A stretch of DNA of 36,328 bases, from the NCBI GenBank assembly GCA_002697345.1, contig NZVE01000063.1, forward strand, positions 2,445-38,772, read 5' to 3'. Of the stretch, positions 17,401 to 26,506 are shown piece by piece; the stretch's first letter is position 1, and each line of letters starts with the position of its first letter. The position numbers and the translations under genes are program-made. The notes below the pieces were generated by a model. It made no database searches, was not told where the DNA came from, and saw only the letters and a program-made list of their open reading frames with translations. This DNA is from Paracoccaceae bacterium. Its GTDB lineage: Bacteria > Pseudomonadota > Alphaproteobacteria > Rhodobacterales > Rhodobacteraceae.

Positions 17401-18195
17401 ATGACTATGCATACGTTGAAAAAAGAAGTTCATGACCTGCGTGAGGACTATAATGAAAATGGTGTGGTTGTTATTAAAAATGTTTTAAACAACTATTGGT
17501 TGGAAGTTTTGCAAGAAGCTATCGAAATACAGGTTCAAGAGAAAAAGCGATATTTTGATAATCGTAATATGCGGATGCAGTCAGGTGGTTTCAGAGATTT
17601 CTGTCTTAATTCGGGAATTGGCAAGATAGTTGCAGAGCTAGCAAACTCACGCCGTACATCGTTGGTGTTCGATCAAATGTTTGTAAAAGAAGTTGGCACC
17701 AAAACTCGAACAGGGTGGCATACCGATCAACCTTACTGGCCAATAGATGGTCCCATTATGACTACGTGGATTGCACTTGATCACGTAGATGATGAAAATG
17801 GCGCTCTTGAATTTATTCCAGGCTCACATAATTGGGGTAAAAAGTACCATCCCTTTTTAACTGATCAACTTGGCGCTTTTGTTAAGTATATAAAACCAGA
17901 TGACCCCCAATATGATGAAATGCCAGATTTTGAAACAAATCGAGATAAGTATGAAATTAAATCCTGGTCCTTGGGCCCAGGTGATATGTTGGCTTTTGAT
18001 GGTTTCATTGCGCACTCAGCTAAGGGAAATCAAACTGCTACTCGTCGACGTCGTGGCTATGCAGTGCGTTTTGCAACTGATGGTGCTACTTATGATCCAT
18101 CGCAGGGTGTAGCTGATTGGCTGAAAGATGATACTCTTGAACCGGGTGATCCGTTTGAAAGTGAAAAATTCCCCTTAGTATACAGCAAAGCTTAA
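17401..18195 (+). CDS. Phytanoyl-CoA dioxygenase (PhyH) family protein
   Basis: This is a 264-residue Fe(II)/2-oxoglutarate dioxygenase. The metal triad is visible as His107 and Asp109 in GWHTDQPYW and His205 in IAHSAKGN, followed by Arg-rich RRRRGYAVRF, which supplies the 2-oxoglutarate-binding arginine. The middle ENGALEFIPGSHNWG is typical of PhyH. The family hydroxylates diverse small molecules (phytanoyl-CoA, ectoine, phosphonates, halogenated or aromatic compounds). The substrate cannot be set here. The start ATG is preceded by GTGGAGAATAG. It is read alone, converging with a BASS-like permease. Confidence 0.9.
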   Translation: MTMHTLKKEVHDLREDYNENGVVVIKNVLNNYWLEVLQEAIEIQVQEKKRYFDNRNMRMQSGGFRDFCLNSGIGKIVAELANSRRTSLVFDQMFVKEVGTKTRTGWHTDQPYWPIDGPIMTTWIALDHVDDENGALEFIPGSHNWGKKYHPFLTDQLGAFVKYIKPDDPQYDEMPDFETNRDKYEIKSWSLGPGDMLAFDGFIAHSAKGNQTATRRRRGYAVRFATDGATYDPSQGVADWLKDDTLEPGDPFESEKFPLVYSKA

Positions 18196-18230
18196 TTTAA
18201 TATGAGTAGATACTCTTTTTAGAGTGAGCC

Positions 18231-19157
18231 TTAGTCAGATCTATAAACGCTGCGCATAATGATTGGGGTCAAATACATTGGGATTTGATAACAACCTAAG
18301 AATATCAGTAATTGTTCTGATTGCATTATTGGCAGGGCTATTAAAAACAAAGCAAAATTTCGATTGCCTGCAACAATCCCAATTGGAACGGCTAAGTCTG
18401 GATACCCTAATAGCTTCATCACATGGAATGCTATAAATTGGAGCCCAAGGTTTACCACAAGTGCGAAGCCTAACCACTGAACTACAGACAAAGGATTGGA
18501 AACGATTGCCGGCCTCAACGCAGCCATAAGACCGACAACCATAAATGCAAGTGTCAATGTCATGAGCCCATCCAGCGCAACTGTTCGATCATTATCAAGC
18601 TTTGGTAAGATTAGGGCACGAAGTAAAAAGCCACTAAAAGCAGCAAAGATTATTGTTCCTAAAAGGTAAGCAGAAGCTGAAAAAACATATGTGAGTCCAC
18701 CTAGTTCTGGGATAACCCAAAAAATAGGAATTACCGTTATGGGTAAAAGGGCTGTTCCTAATATCAAAGCTTGAAAAGTTGGTTCTGGTTGAGCACCTAA
18801 AAGAATTGAGAAGTTTGGTGCACCCGTTATTGATGGAGCCGCAAGTATTAAAACTAAAGCAATAGCAAAGATAGAAGAGGAAACTCCAAAGTAACTGAAA
18901 ACTCCCAAAGCCAATAGTGGTAAGACAAGCTGAAGAGTCAGAACTGTTGTTATTAGTTGTGATGCTCTTTGAAAACTAAATATTACCTTTTGATGTCCAG
19001 TCCGAAATGCGGTGAAAAATAACAAAAGAGCAACCATTTGAGGAAGGAAGTTTTTCAAAATGGCAGCGGCTCCAGGAAAACCAAAGCCAGCAATTAATCC
19101 AGCAACAAGGATATATCTTCCATAAGCCGCAGCAAATATGAATAATTGCAACACCAT
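18231..19157 (-). CDS. BASS-like (bile acid:sodium symporter superfamily) permease
   Basis: This is a 308-residue integral membrane protein with about ten hydrophobic segments. The motif GIVAGNRNFALFLIALP near residues 265-281 is the broken-helix element of bile acid/sodium symporter relatives, and APSITGAPNFSILLG near 106-120 matches the corresponding element of the first repeat. Members move organic acids such as pyruvate, pantothenate or ketoacids with sodium, or export them. The solute is unknown. AGAGGA lies upstream of the start. It sits at the edge of the SnoaL-rich catabolic island and could serve it, but it is on a separate transcript. Confidence 0.75.
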   Translation of the reverse strand: MVLQLFIFAAAYGRYILVAGLIAGFGFPGAAAILKNFLPQMVALLLFFTAFRTGHQKVIFSFQRASQLITTVLTLQLVLPLLALGVFSYFGVSSSIFAIALVLILAAPSITGAPNFSILLGAQPEPTFQALILGTALLPITVIPIFWVIPELGGLTYVFSASAYLLGTIIFAAFSGFLLRALILPKLDNDRTVALDGLMTLTLAFMVVGLMAALRPAIVSNPLSVVQWLGFALVVNLGLQFIAFHVMKLLGYPDLAVPIGIVAGNRNFALFLIALPIMQSEQLLIFLGCYQIPMYLTPIIMRSVYRSD

Positions 19158-19473
19158 CTAAGTCATTCCTCTACTACATCTTAGGATCATTTTATTATTT
19201 GATCTTTCCAGTAAAGTAATCATTTTTGCAATCATTCATATTATTTTTGCTTTTGATTTCTAATTTGAGCTCTACTTTTTTCTCTAATAGCATCCTTGCG
19301 ATTTTATCAATATTTCATTCTCCTCACGTGTACTTTATCAAATACTAGTGCTAAGTATCTTTAAAAATAATGAAAAGTAACTAGTATAATTTACTATAAA
19401 AATATCTATTATTTTTAATCAGCTTTTTAAAGGTTAGTATTTATAAATTTTTTTTATTTAAAAAGGTAATGAA
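19158..19473. other. Divergent intergenic region, very AT-rich
   Basis: These 316 bp lie between the BASS-like permease (-) and a SnoaL-like gene (+). A TATAAT at 19385-19390 and a short inverted repeat ATACT-N7-AGTAT at 19342-19358 are the only recognisable elements. No copy of the LacI-type operator found at 32.7 kb was seen here. Confidence 0.45.
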
Positions 19474-20430
19474 ATGAAAGGCTTTGATAAAAGGTTCTCA
19501 GATCTACCAGATTATATTTTGAAATGCACAGCGCAGATCTGGGAAGGTCGTGATATTAAGGCACTTGATTGGCATTACTCTGATGATCTTTTGGTGAGAT
19601 CTCCCGCTGGGGTAAATCGAGGAAACACCTCAGGAAAGTCCAATACAATGGCAACTCTTTCAGAGTTTCCTGATCGTGAACTCTTCGGAGAGGACGTTTT
19701 GTGGTGTGGGGATGAAGAGATTGGGTTTCTTTCTTCTCATCGTATATTTTCAACTGCGACGCATCATGGTGGAGCTTTTGGTCAGGCAACTGGGCTGAGG
19801 GTATCCTTTCGCACTATTGCAGACACATACTGTTATAAAAATCGTGTGTGGGATGAGTGGCTTATCCGTGATAATGCCGCTATTGCACTTCAGCTTGGAC
19901 AGAATGCAAAGGATGCAGCAATAGCAATGATTAATAGGGGGGATAGAGATACGCCCTTAACCCTGACCAATGACGTAGTAGGGCCTTATAAAGGTTCTGG
20001 AAATACTGAAGAATGGGGCGAGCGACACGCAACTATACTCAGACAGATTATGACTGCTGATTTTTCGGTTATAAAAGAGGAATATGATAGAGCCTGTCAT
20101 CTGTCTCTTCCTGGTGGACAGGAAGTACATGGGTGGAGTGAGGCGGATAAATTTTGGATTGGATTACGGAGCGCTTTTCCTACTGCAGAATTCAAGATTG
20201 ATCATCAGATGGGTTGCGTTGACCCATTGCTCAGCCCACGTAGTGCTATACGTTGGTCTCTGACGGGTTCCCATGACGGTTGGGGTAGATATGGATCTCC
20301 TACGGGCTCAAACGTTCACATTATGGGTGTCAGCCACGTGGAGTTCGGACCTTGGGGATTACGTAGAGAAGTTACTCTGTTTGATGATATTTCAATCTGG
20401 AAACAGATTTTGCTTCAAACTGGACTGTAA
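19474..20430 (+). CDS. Tandem SnoaL-like domain protein, class A
   Basis: This is a 318-residue protein built of two NTF2/SnoaL-like domains (about 10-145 and 180-315), inferred from the repeated pattern of a YSDDLLVRSPAG strand, helix, and long strand ending in D-x-W-L-I-R-D. Its C-terminal domain has a strongly conserved run with DHQMG, SPRSA, RWSLTG and EFGPWGLRRE (290-299). It is a close paralogue of the gene at 23463-24431; both start MKGF. SnoaL-fold proteins include polyketide cyclases, epoxide hydrolases, dehydratases and isomerases; no catalytic activity is assigned. AAAAAGG precedes the ATG. An RraA-family gene follows after 101 bp, so the two likely share a transcript. Confidence 0.75.
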   Translation: MKGFDKRFSDLPDYILKCTAQIWEGRDIKALDWHYSDDLLVRSPAGVNRGNTSGKSNTMATLSEFPDRELFGEDVLWCGDEEIGFLSSHRIFSTATHHGGAFGQATGLRVSFRTIADTYCYKNRVWDEWLIRDNAAIALQLGQNAKDAAIAMINRGDRDTPLTLTNDVVGPYKGSGNTEEWGERHATILRQIMTADFSVIKEEYDRACHLSLPGGQEVHGWSEADKFWIGLRSAFPTAEFKIDHQMGCVDPLLSPRSAIRWSLTGSHDGWGRYGSPTGSNVHIMGVSHVEFGPWGLRREVTLFDDISIWKQILLQTGL

Positions 20431-20531
20431 TATGGAGTTAGTTAAGTTTGATACCATTTCCCATAATACCGTTGTTCTATACAAAAGTTTATTTGAAAAT
20501 AAACCCAACTTACTCAGAGGAGATTTAATCA

Positions 20532-21242
20532 ATGGTTAAGACATTAATCCCTGAAGACTTACTTGTGTTGCTACGAGAGATCGACACTCCAACGGTTTGT
20601 AACGCAATCGAAGTGGTACAGGGTAAAAGAGGTTTTAGTCGTTTTACACGAGGAACAATGCTCCATTCTAAACCTGGGGCCTCTGCCATAGTAGGGTTTG
20701 CCCGAACTGCAAAGATTGCAGGGTTGATGCCTCCTACAGAACCTATTGATGTCACGCGTGCACGCCGCATGGACTATTTTCGTTCAATGGCTGTGGGGCA
20801 AGGTCCCACAGCTGCTGTAATTGAGGATTTAGATTTCCCCAACTGTATTGCTGGTTGGTGGGGTGAGGTAAACGTTGCAGTTCACAAAGGGCTTGGTCTC
20901 ATGGGTGCTGTTACAAATGGTGTAATGCGTGATCTGGATGTCATAGATGATGGCTTTCCTGTTCTTGCGGGTTCAATTGGGCCAAGCCATGGTTTTGTCC
21001 ATGTTGTAGAAATTGGTGAACCAGTGAATATTATGGGTATTGAGATAGCTCAGGATGAGTTAATACACGCAGACAGGCATGGCGCATTAGTAATTCCATC
21101 TGACGTTATTATGTCTCTGAAAGACGCTATTAGAACGGTCATAACCAATGAATCTATAGTTCTTGGCCCGGCGCGTGAACCTGGGTTTGATATAAAAAAA
21201 CTAGAAGAAGTCTGGCTTAAGTTTGAAGCAGCCAGAACATAA
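20532..21242 (+). CDS. RraA-family aldolase/lyase-like protein
   Basis: This is a 236-residue protein of the RraA / 4-hydroxy-4-methyl-2-oxoglutarate aldolase family. The typical core is visible: IDTPTVCNAIE at 17-27, GLMGAVTNGVMRDLD (122-136) with Arg133 and Asp134 matching the oxaloacetate/pyruvate-binding Arg and the metal-site Asp, and HADRHGALVIP. Enzymes of this fold cleave or decarboxylate beta-hydroxy or beta-keto acids, usually releasing pyruvate, with a divalent metal. A role in RNase E regulation is unlikely in this catabolic setting. AGAGGAG lies 9 bp upstream. It follows a class A SnoaL-like gene and converges with the end of the main operon, so it may perform the last C-C cleavage of the pathway (inference). 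Confidence 0.85.
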   Translation: MVKTLIPEDLLVLLREIDTPTVCNAIEVVQGKRGFSRFTRGTMLHSKPGASAIVGFARTAKIAGLMPPTEPIDVTRARRMDYFRSMAVGQGPTAAVIEDLDFPNCIAGWWGEVNVAVHKGLGLMGAVTNGVMRDLDVIDDGFPVLAGSIGPSHGFVHVVEIGEPVNIMGIEIAQDELIHADRHGALVIPSDVIMSLKDAIRTVITNESIVLGPAREPGFDIKKLEEVWLKFEAART

Positions 21243-21336
21243 TTAATATCGATTGTAGTGAAATACTCTAAAAAATTAAAACAAGTAAGATTGATGTAGC
21301 TAACTTCTAAAAAGTAATTATCGACACAAAATTTAA

Positions 21337-22464
21337 TTATTTGGAAGCTATTTTAGCACCTTCTGAAAGGCTTTTAAGTTTTGCATAAGCAATATCTGGA
21401 TCTACAGATCCAAAACCGGCAAATGTACCAAAACCACAATCAGAACCGGCTATCACTCTATCAGGCCCAACAATATCTGAAAATCGATTGATCCGTTGTG
21501 CGACAAGTTCTGGGTGTTCAATAAAGTTTGTTGTTGTGTCAACTACACCTGGCACAAGGACTTTATTATCAGGAATCTCAGACTTACGATCACGAAATAC
21601 TGTCCATTCATGTGCATGCCGTGGATTTGAGGTTTCAAATAAAAGATACTTTGCTTTTGCAGACATTAATGTTGAAAATACTTTGTCCATACCAATATCA
21701 CAGCAGTGTGGTCCCTCATAATTACCCCAACAGATATGTATACGAACCTTGTCTTCGGGGATATTTTCCAGAGCATGATTGAGCGCATCGACGTGAGACG
21801 CGGCAACTTTCACAAATTCACTGTCACTTAGCTCATTAAAAAGCATATGGCGTGATAGGGCGAGATCAGGGCAGTCAAGTTGCAGGTCTAGACCGGATGC
21901 AACAATTGTTTCGTACTCTTCACGCATAGTGTCGGCCAATGCTGCTAAATAAGATTCACGGTTCTTGTAATATGCATTTTGTAAGAATAAAGAAATTACT
22001 CCTGGAGAGGCTGCATTCATAAAGCCACGATCTACACCAGAAGCCTTCATCGCAGACTTTAAATTTCTTATATCTTTTTGTAACTCACTTTGGTCTTTGG
22101 AAGAAACTTTACCTGTACATTGAGGGCGAGCATATTGAGGAGTTCCTCCATCGTTTGCTAATCGTTCCAAAAAACCAGGAAACATTTTTAGGTCAGCGGG
22201 TGCGTTACGTGGACTATCACCAGAAAAGCCGTTGTAACGATCTTTTACATAGGTCGCATAAGATATTTTTGACGTTTCACCATCACTTACTATATCAACA
22301 CCAGAGTTCACTTGTTTTACCACTGTTTGTTTAACAGCGTTAGTCATTGTGGAGTCAAATTCGATTTGATCATATTCAGTTTCATTCTCACGTGCAAAAA
22401 TAAAATCAACAACTTTTTGGCTGCGTGGTAAACTACCGACATGTGACGTCAAAACTTTTGTCAT
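21337..22464 (-). CDS. MetE-like (cobalamin-independent methionine synthase C-domain) protein
   Basis: This is a 375-residue protein matching only the C-terminal catalytic half of MetE. The zinc ligands are seen as His243 and Cys245 in HICWGNYEGPH, Glu277 in FETSNPRH and Cys343 in GSDCGFG. The N-terminal SHVGSLPRS (7-15) is characteristic. The length matches epoxyalkane:coenzyme M transferase and the many uncharacterised stand-alone MetE-like proteins rather than the ~750-residue MetE. The likely chemistry is zinc-activated thiolate attack on an electrophile (methyl group or epoxide). It is the last gene of the 11-gene operon, 19 bp after the two-cupin gene, with AAGGAATTCTA before the ATG. 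Confidence 0.87.
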   Translation of the reverse strand: MTKVLTSHVGSLPRSQKVVDFIFARENETEYDQIEFDSTMTNAVKQTVVKQVNSGVDIVSDGETSKISYATYVKDRYNGFSGDSPRNAPADLKMFPGFLERLANDGGTPQYARPQCTGKVSSKDQSELQKDIRNLKSAMKASGVDRGFMNAASPGVISLFLQNAYYKNRESYLAALADTMREEYETIVASGLDLQLDCPDLALSRHMLFNELSDSEFVKVAASHVDALNHALENIPEDKVRIHICWGNYEGPHCCDIGMDKVFSTLMSAKAKYLLFETSNPRHAHEWTVFRDRKSEIPDNKVLVPGVVDTTTNFIEHPELVAQRINRFSDIVGPDRVIAGSDCGFGTFAGFGSVDPDIAYAKLKSLSEGAKIASK

Positions 22465-22483
22465 TAGAATTCCTTTTTAGTTC

Positions 22484-23452
22484 TTATTTACCAACCCAAG
22501 TTGGACCTGCAGGATCTTCATTTGAAAGAACGCGGTACAAACTGGCTTCACCAGTTACAGATGGTTCAATTCGATGTGAAAACCCAGGCTCCAACAAGCA
22601 TGTGTCGCCAGGATTTAATACCACGTTACCGCCTTCCCATGATAGCTTCCAGTGACCTCGCATTGGCATCAAAACTGCAGAGTTTTCAAATGATTCAGGA
22701 ACTTCAAGGATAGGACTACGTGTCAGAAAGTCGATATTGAACCCAGGCTTGTCTGGTAATATACCTTTTTCCCCGATCACCTGTATGGGTTCATGTGCTG
22801 CAAATGCCATTAGATCATTATAACGGGCGACATAGCGAGGTACCAAGTTTTTGGCTTTAGGCTCTGGTACCTGAGCCAAGAAATCTTTTGAAAGGAGTGG
22901 CATAGGCTTAAGGTTTTCTGGCAAAGTCTCCCCTTTTTTACTATCATAGAGACGTCCGTTTTCACCTAAAATCAAACCGTGCTCTGCGGCGTCTTGGATT
23001 ACTTGAGGAGCCCAAGTGACACCGCCTCCAGCATCATCTCCACCCAAAATTGCCATAATCATCCCATAATTTGAACCAATATTTTCAAAGCCACGAAAGA
23101 TTCCAGTTGGAATATTTATAATATCACCTTCCTCTAAAACTACCTCTCCCGCAGTTCCCCAGCGACCCCAAAAAAACCGCCAACGTCCTTTGAGTACAAA
23201 AAACACTTCGGCTGTAGTATGTATATGTAGTGAGTTTCTGCATTGCGGTGGTTGGCCAGCCGCTCCTATATTAAAGCCAGGTGTCTCTCTCAAGTGGACG
23301 TGTTGGTCAGCACTTTCACTAACGCCACCACCTATAATAGTGAAGTTTTCTTTTTGATCACTACCTGGAGTGTGAGCATCAATAAAAGCTGTCTTACATG
23401 GAATTAAGTCACCATACCGAACAATTCGTTTTTCTATTTCATTGGGTGTCAT
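22484..23452 (-). CDS. Two-cupin-domain protein
   Basis: This is a 322-residue bicupin. The first cupin carries His76-Ile-His78 and Glu82 in LHIHTTAEVFFVLKG, but in motif 2 (GDIINIPTGIFRGFEN) the usual His is Arg120, so one metal ligand is replaced. The second cupin lacks the H-x-H motif and keeps only PGFSHR with His293. The layout resembles gentisate-dioxygenase-like or sugar-isomerase-like bicupins. The activity is unknown; a single metal in the N-terminal domain is plausible. The gene lies 10 bp after the class A SnoaL-like gene in the operon. A possible ribosome site AAAGGA is rather far (about 13 bp) from the ATG. Confidence 0.82.
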   Translation of the reverse strand: MTPNEIEKRIVRYGDLIPCKTAFIDAHTPGSDQKENFTIIGGGVSESADQHVHLRETPGFNIGAAGQPPQCRNSLHIHTTAEVFFVLKGRWRFFWGRWGTAGEVVLEEGDIINIPTGIFRGFENIGSNYGMIMAILGGDDAGGGVTWAPQVIQDAAEHGLILGENGRLYDSKKGETLPENLKPMPLLSKDFLAQVPEPKAKNLVPRYVARYNDLMAFAAHEPIQVIGEKGILPDKPGFNIDFLTRSPILEVPESFENSAVLMPMRGHWKLSWEGGNVVLNPGDTCLLEPGFSHRIEPSVTGEASLYRVLSNEDPAGPTWVGK

Positions 23453-23462
23453 AGTGATTTCA

Positions 23463-24431
23463 CTATCCTTTTTTTAGTGCAATTTGTTTCCAAATTACAG
23501 TTTCATCAAATAAGGTATATTCACGTCTCAGGCCCCAAGGCCCAAACTCTGCATGACTTATCCCCATGACATGAACGTCTGCACCTGTAGGCTGACCAAA
23601 AGCACCCCAGCCATCATGTTTGCCGGTTAGACTCCAGCGAAGGGCCGCGCGTGGTGACATCTGAGGATCATCGCGACCAATCTGATGATGAATTTCAAAT
23701 TTGGCAGAGGGGAATGAAGATCTTAACCCAATCCAAAATGCATCAACTCCATCAGTTGATACGAGTTCTTTCCCACCAGGGTAATAGCCAGTGATCGCGC
23801 GATCATATTTCTTGGGTATTACGTTGAAATTTGCTGACATGATTTTAGTTAAAATTTCAGAATATTTTGCACCCCATGCATTATTGTTACCACGACCAGT
23901 ATATGGGCCTACTTTATCAATTGATGGATGAAATGGCTTAACACATTCTGCTGGCCCACCCTCATCTTCAATCTGTTTAAGTGCATATTGGTATGGGTCC
24001 CAACCCATCTGGCGTACAATTGCTCCTTGATCACGGATCAACCATTCATCATTGATTTGATTATTTATTGCATGACAATCTGCTACTATCCGATATTTTA
24101 TAACCTTTCCTGTTGCTTTTCCGTATACACCATCACCAAGATGAGTGGCTGTCGACAAAATTCGATGTGACGATAACATTCCGTCTTCTGGAGTCCCAGA
24201 CCAGATAACGTCTTCACCCAGCAGACGTCGATCTGGGAATTCGGCGAGAGTTGCCATGGTCGCACCAATTACGTTCGCATTACCAATAACAAGAGATCCT
24301 GGAGATCTTACAATAATATCATTAGAATAATATGCATGTAGTGTCCCTATTCCACGGTCTTCCCAAATCTCTTTAGTAATCCCTAGTATATAGTCAGGGA
24401 AATTAGAAAAACGGTCTGAAAAACCTTTCAT
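23463..24431 (-). CDS. Tandem SnoaL-like domain protein, class A (second copy)
   Basis: This is a 322-residue protein and a close paralogue of the gene at 19474-20430. Shared features include MATLxEFPDR, LSSHRI, DEWLIRD, FWIGLRSxFP, RWSLTG, HDGWG and EFGPWGLRRE. It has two SnoaL-like domains. I start at the ATG at 24431 (MKGFSDRF), which overlaps the LacI stop as ATGA, has AAGGA 8 bp upstream and matches the paralogue's start. The longer form from 24440 has no room for a ribosome site. The protein sits between LacI and the bicupin in the operon. Two copies under separate transcripts suggest either partner subunits or action on different intermediates. The activity is unknown. Confidence 0.78.
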   Translation of the reverse strand: MKGFSDRFSNFPDYILGITKEIWEDRGIGTLHAYYSNDIIVRSPGSLVIGNANVIGATMATLAEFPDRRLLGEDVIWSGTPEDGMLSSHRILSTATHLGDGVYGKATGKVIKYRIVADCHAINNQINDEWLIRDQGAIVRQMGWDPYQYALKQIEDEGGPAECVKPFHPSIDKVGPYTGRGNNNAWGAKYSEILTKIMSANFNVIPKKYDRAITGYYPGGKELVSTDGVDAFWIGLRSSFPSAKFEIHHQIGRDDPQMSPRAALRWSLTGKHDGWGAFGQPTGADVHVMGISHAEFGPWGLRREYTLFDETVIWKQIALKKG

Positions 24432-25444
24432 ATGCTCCATCCTTTCGGAACTTTTGCTGATCCTCGAATAATTAATGGACTAGGTATTTTTATATGTTTT
24501 GAGGTAACTTTAGGATCACGAATTTTTTCTAACATTAAACGCACAGTTTGGTCTACCATCAAATTCGATCTCTGCCGTAGAGTCGTTAAGTTGTAAGCGG
24601 CCCATGATGCTGGTGGAACATCATCATACCCAATAACACTTACATCATTTGGAATACTTAGGGCTAGCTCTGAACGTAGAACATCCATCACAGAGAACGC
24701 CATATGATCGGTCGCTACAAATATTGCATCTGGCTTTGTCGGTCCAACAAACATTTCACGAGTAACTCGTTTAGCAGTGTCTGTTGAAAAGTTACCTAAG
24801 GCATGTGAAAAGAGACTTATTCCTGCCTTTTTTAAACCAGCACGAAAACCGGCTTCTCGATCACGTTGAGTGGAAGCTCCTGCCCAACCACCGATATAGG
24901 AAATACGTTCGTGTTTTGCTTCGCACAAAAACCTTGCCGCAGTCTCCCCACCTAGAAAATTATCTGATGTTACGGCACTATGAGAAACTCTGTCTTGAGT
25001 ACGGTTAAATAACACAACAGGGACACCTGCCATCTCACAACGCGCCGTTATATCATTTGAAATACCAACACTTGCAGTTATAATCCCATCAACTTGGTAG
25101 TCGAGAAGTTCTTCAATTACTTGTTCTGTGGATTGATCATCATTTGATGCCATGAAAACTAGGACATGATAACCTTGCGCTTTGAGAGAGTTAGATAATT
25201 TTTCGAGGGCTGCTGGATAGAAATAATTGTCTAGATAAGCAACAACAAGCCCGATTATACGACTTTTCCCAGTGATCAGAGAACGCGCAAGAACATTTGG
25301 CCGATAGCCCAACTCTTGGGCAGCTTCTCGAACTTTTAAGACGGTTTTATTGCTTGCTGAGGCACCAGGAGTAAAAACTCTACTCACAGCTGACTGGCTT
25401 ACACCGGCGCGTTTTGCGACTTTTAGAGCTGTAACTTTATTCAT
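24428..25444 (-). CDS. LacI-family transcriptional regulator
   Basis: This is a 338-residue repressor-type regulator. The N-terminal helix-turn-helix (ALKVAKRAGVSQSAVSRVF, residues 6-24) is followed by the hinge ELGYRPNVLARSLITGKSRIIG (about 49-70) and a periplasmic-binding-protein-like sugar sensor ending near residue 335. It is encoded inside the operon, 15 bp after one SnoaL-like gene and overlapping the next, so it probably autoregulates. The CG-centred palindrome at 32733-32748 in the divergent promoter is a fitting operator. The inducer is probably a sugar-like substrate or pathway intermediate (family knowledge). AGGA lies 11 bp upstream of the ATG. Confidence 0.92.
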   Translation of the reverse strand: MNKVTALKVAKRAGVSQSAVSRVFTPGASASNKTVLKVREAAQELGYRPNVLARSLITGKSRIIGLVVAYLDNYFYPAALEKLSNSLKAQGYHVLVFMASNDDQSTEQVIEELLDYQVDGIITASVGISNDITARCEMAGVPVVLFNRTQDRVSHSAVTSDNFLGGETAARFLCEAKHERISYIGGWAGASTQRDREAGFRAGLKKAGISLFSHALGNFSTDTAKRVTREMFVGPTKPDAIFVATDHMAFSVMDVLRSELALSIPNDVSVIGYDDVPPASWAAYNLTTLRQRSNLMVDQTVRLMLEKIRDPKVTSKHIKIPSPLIIRGSAKVPKGWSI

Positions 25445-25459
25445 TGATCTGTAGTCCTG

Positions 25460-26506
25460 TCATAATGCTACCTCACTCATGATTGGAATAGAGCCAGTTG
25501 CTCGTGCTTTATTAAAAGTCCGCATTCTTCCAAGGACATCTACTCCCAATTGCCGATATACATCTAATAAATCTACCAATACCCAGTTCTCACGAATTTG
25601 ACCGCGCTCAATACGCCAAAAATCTAGACTTCGCAGTGTTATCATACGGCCACTCGGTGCGATACCCATCCATCCATCGTCACTAAGGGTTTGCTTCATA
25701 TTCGGCCAACCAGTAACAGCTACATAAGGCCCATCTGCAAAAAAATGATAGGTTAACTCATCTCGGAAACTACCACGATCTGGCATTCCCATGAGAAACG
25801 GCATTTGATGCCAATTGCGAAAGCCCGAGATGCCACGAGCTGTGCCGATCCCAGCGGGTCCATACCAGTTCATTTTTGGATGCCAATAGCGAGGCATTTC
25901 CATTGCTTCCTGAGGTTCTTCAGGATGCTTACTCATAGCTGTTAGCATGTCAATCACAAGTGTTTTAGACTTAGTTGATACATCGTGTTGATAATCCCCT
26001 GTCTGCAACCCATCACATGTTGCAGGCCCTGGTATTAAGCCTTCTCGACCAAGACTTGGGGCCATTGGCCAAGCACCTGCTTGCATCATCAGCTCAGGGA
26101 TATCCCAAATTGCCTGTATTTCAATAATTTTTTCATTTTTAATTTTGTAATACTCGTGGAACCTCATATGGGCTAAATGGCCTGTGGGTTGAATGTCAAG
26201 GAAAGGCTTAACGAAAGTTCCAATATAAGTACCTGCAATCCCAACCCAATCATCCTCATGATCATCAGTTCCTGCCATTATGATCCAAGGTCGTTTTTCA
26301 ACATCTGGTAATGAAAAGTGCAATTTCGCTAGAACGGATTCATAATATTGATCACCTGGCATATCTCCAAATGGATGACACATATGGACAACCATATCTT
26401 TTGCCATGATGGCATTTAGCTCTTTGCGTACACCTTCCTCTGACCAGTTATACATTGCAGCGTTCAATCCTGCAGTAAGGGTCCGAAGGTCGGATAAATC
26501 CGTCAT
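25460..26506 (-). CDS. Tandem SnoaL-like domain protein, class B
   Basis: This 348-residue protein has two SnoaL-like domains (about 10-145 and 185-325), each ending in the family pattern G-x-x-P-[TS]-G-x-x-x-x-x-R-x-x-[ED]-[FY], then E-x-x-[ANV] and a D-x-x-x-x-x-x-Q-[LA]-G tail. Conserved points are PGPAT in the linker (159-163), Trp208-His209 and GPAGIG (216-221), all shared with the protein at 32855-33856. The C-terminal domain resembles the single-domain protein at 27831-28364. The ATG overlaps the HisD-like stop (ATGA) with AAGGAAA upstream, so translation is coupled. Function unknown; tight coupling to the dehydrogenase suggests it acts on its product or substrate. Confidence 0.78.
   Translation of the reverse strand: MTDLSDLRTLTAGLNAAMYNWSEEGVRKELNAIMAKDMVVHMCHPFGDMPGDQYYESVLAKLHFSLPDVEKRPWIIMAGTDDHEDDWVGIAGTYIGTFVKPFLDIQPTGHLAHMRFHEYYKIKNEKIIEIQAIWDIPELMMQAGAWPMAPSLGREGLIPGPATCDGLQTGDYQHDVSTKSKTLVIDMLTAMSKHPEEPQEAMEMPRYWHPKMNWYGPAGIGTARGISGFRNWHQMPFLMGMPDRGSFRDELTYHFFADGPYVAVTGWPNMKQTLSDDGWMGIAPSGRMITLRSLDFWRIERGQIRENWVLVDLLDVYRQLGVDVLGRMRTFNKARATGSIPIMSEVAL

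Noticed and set aside
18204..18225. Terminator between the PhyH and BASS-like genes
   Set aside because: Only 4-5 bp stems (GAGT/ACTC and ACTCT/AGAGT) are possible; too weak to call.
21337..22464. Methionine synthase MetE
   Set aside because: Only the C-terminal catalytic half is present (375 residues), as in EaCoMT-like stand-alone proteins.
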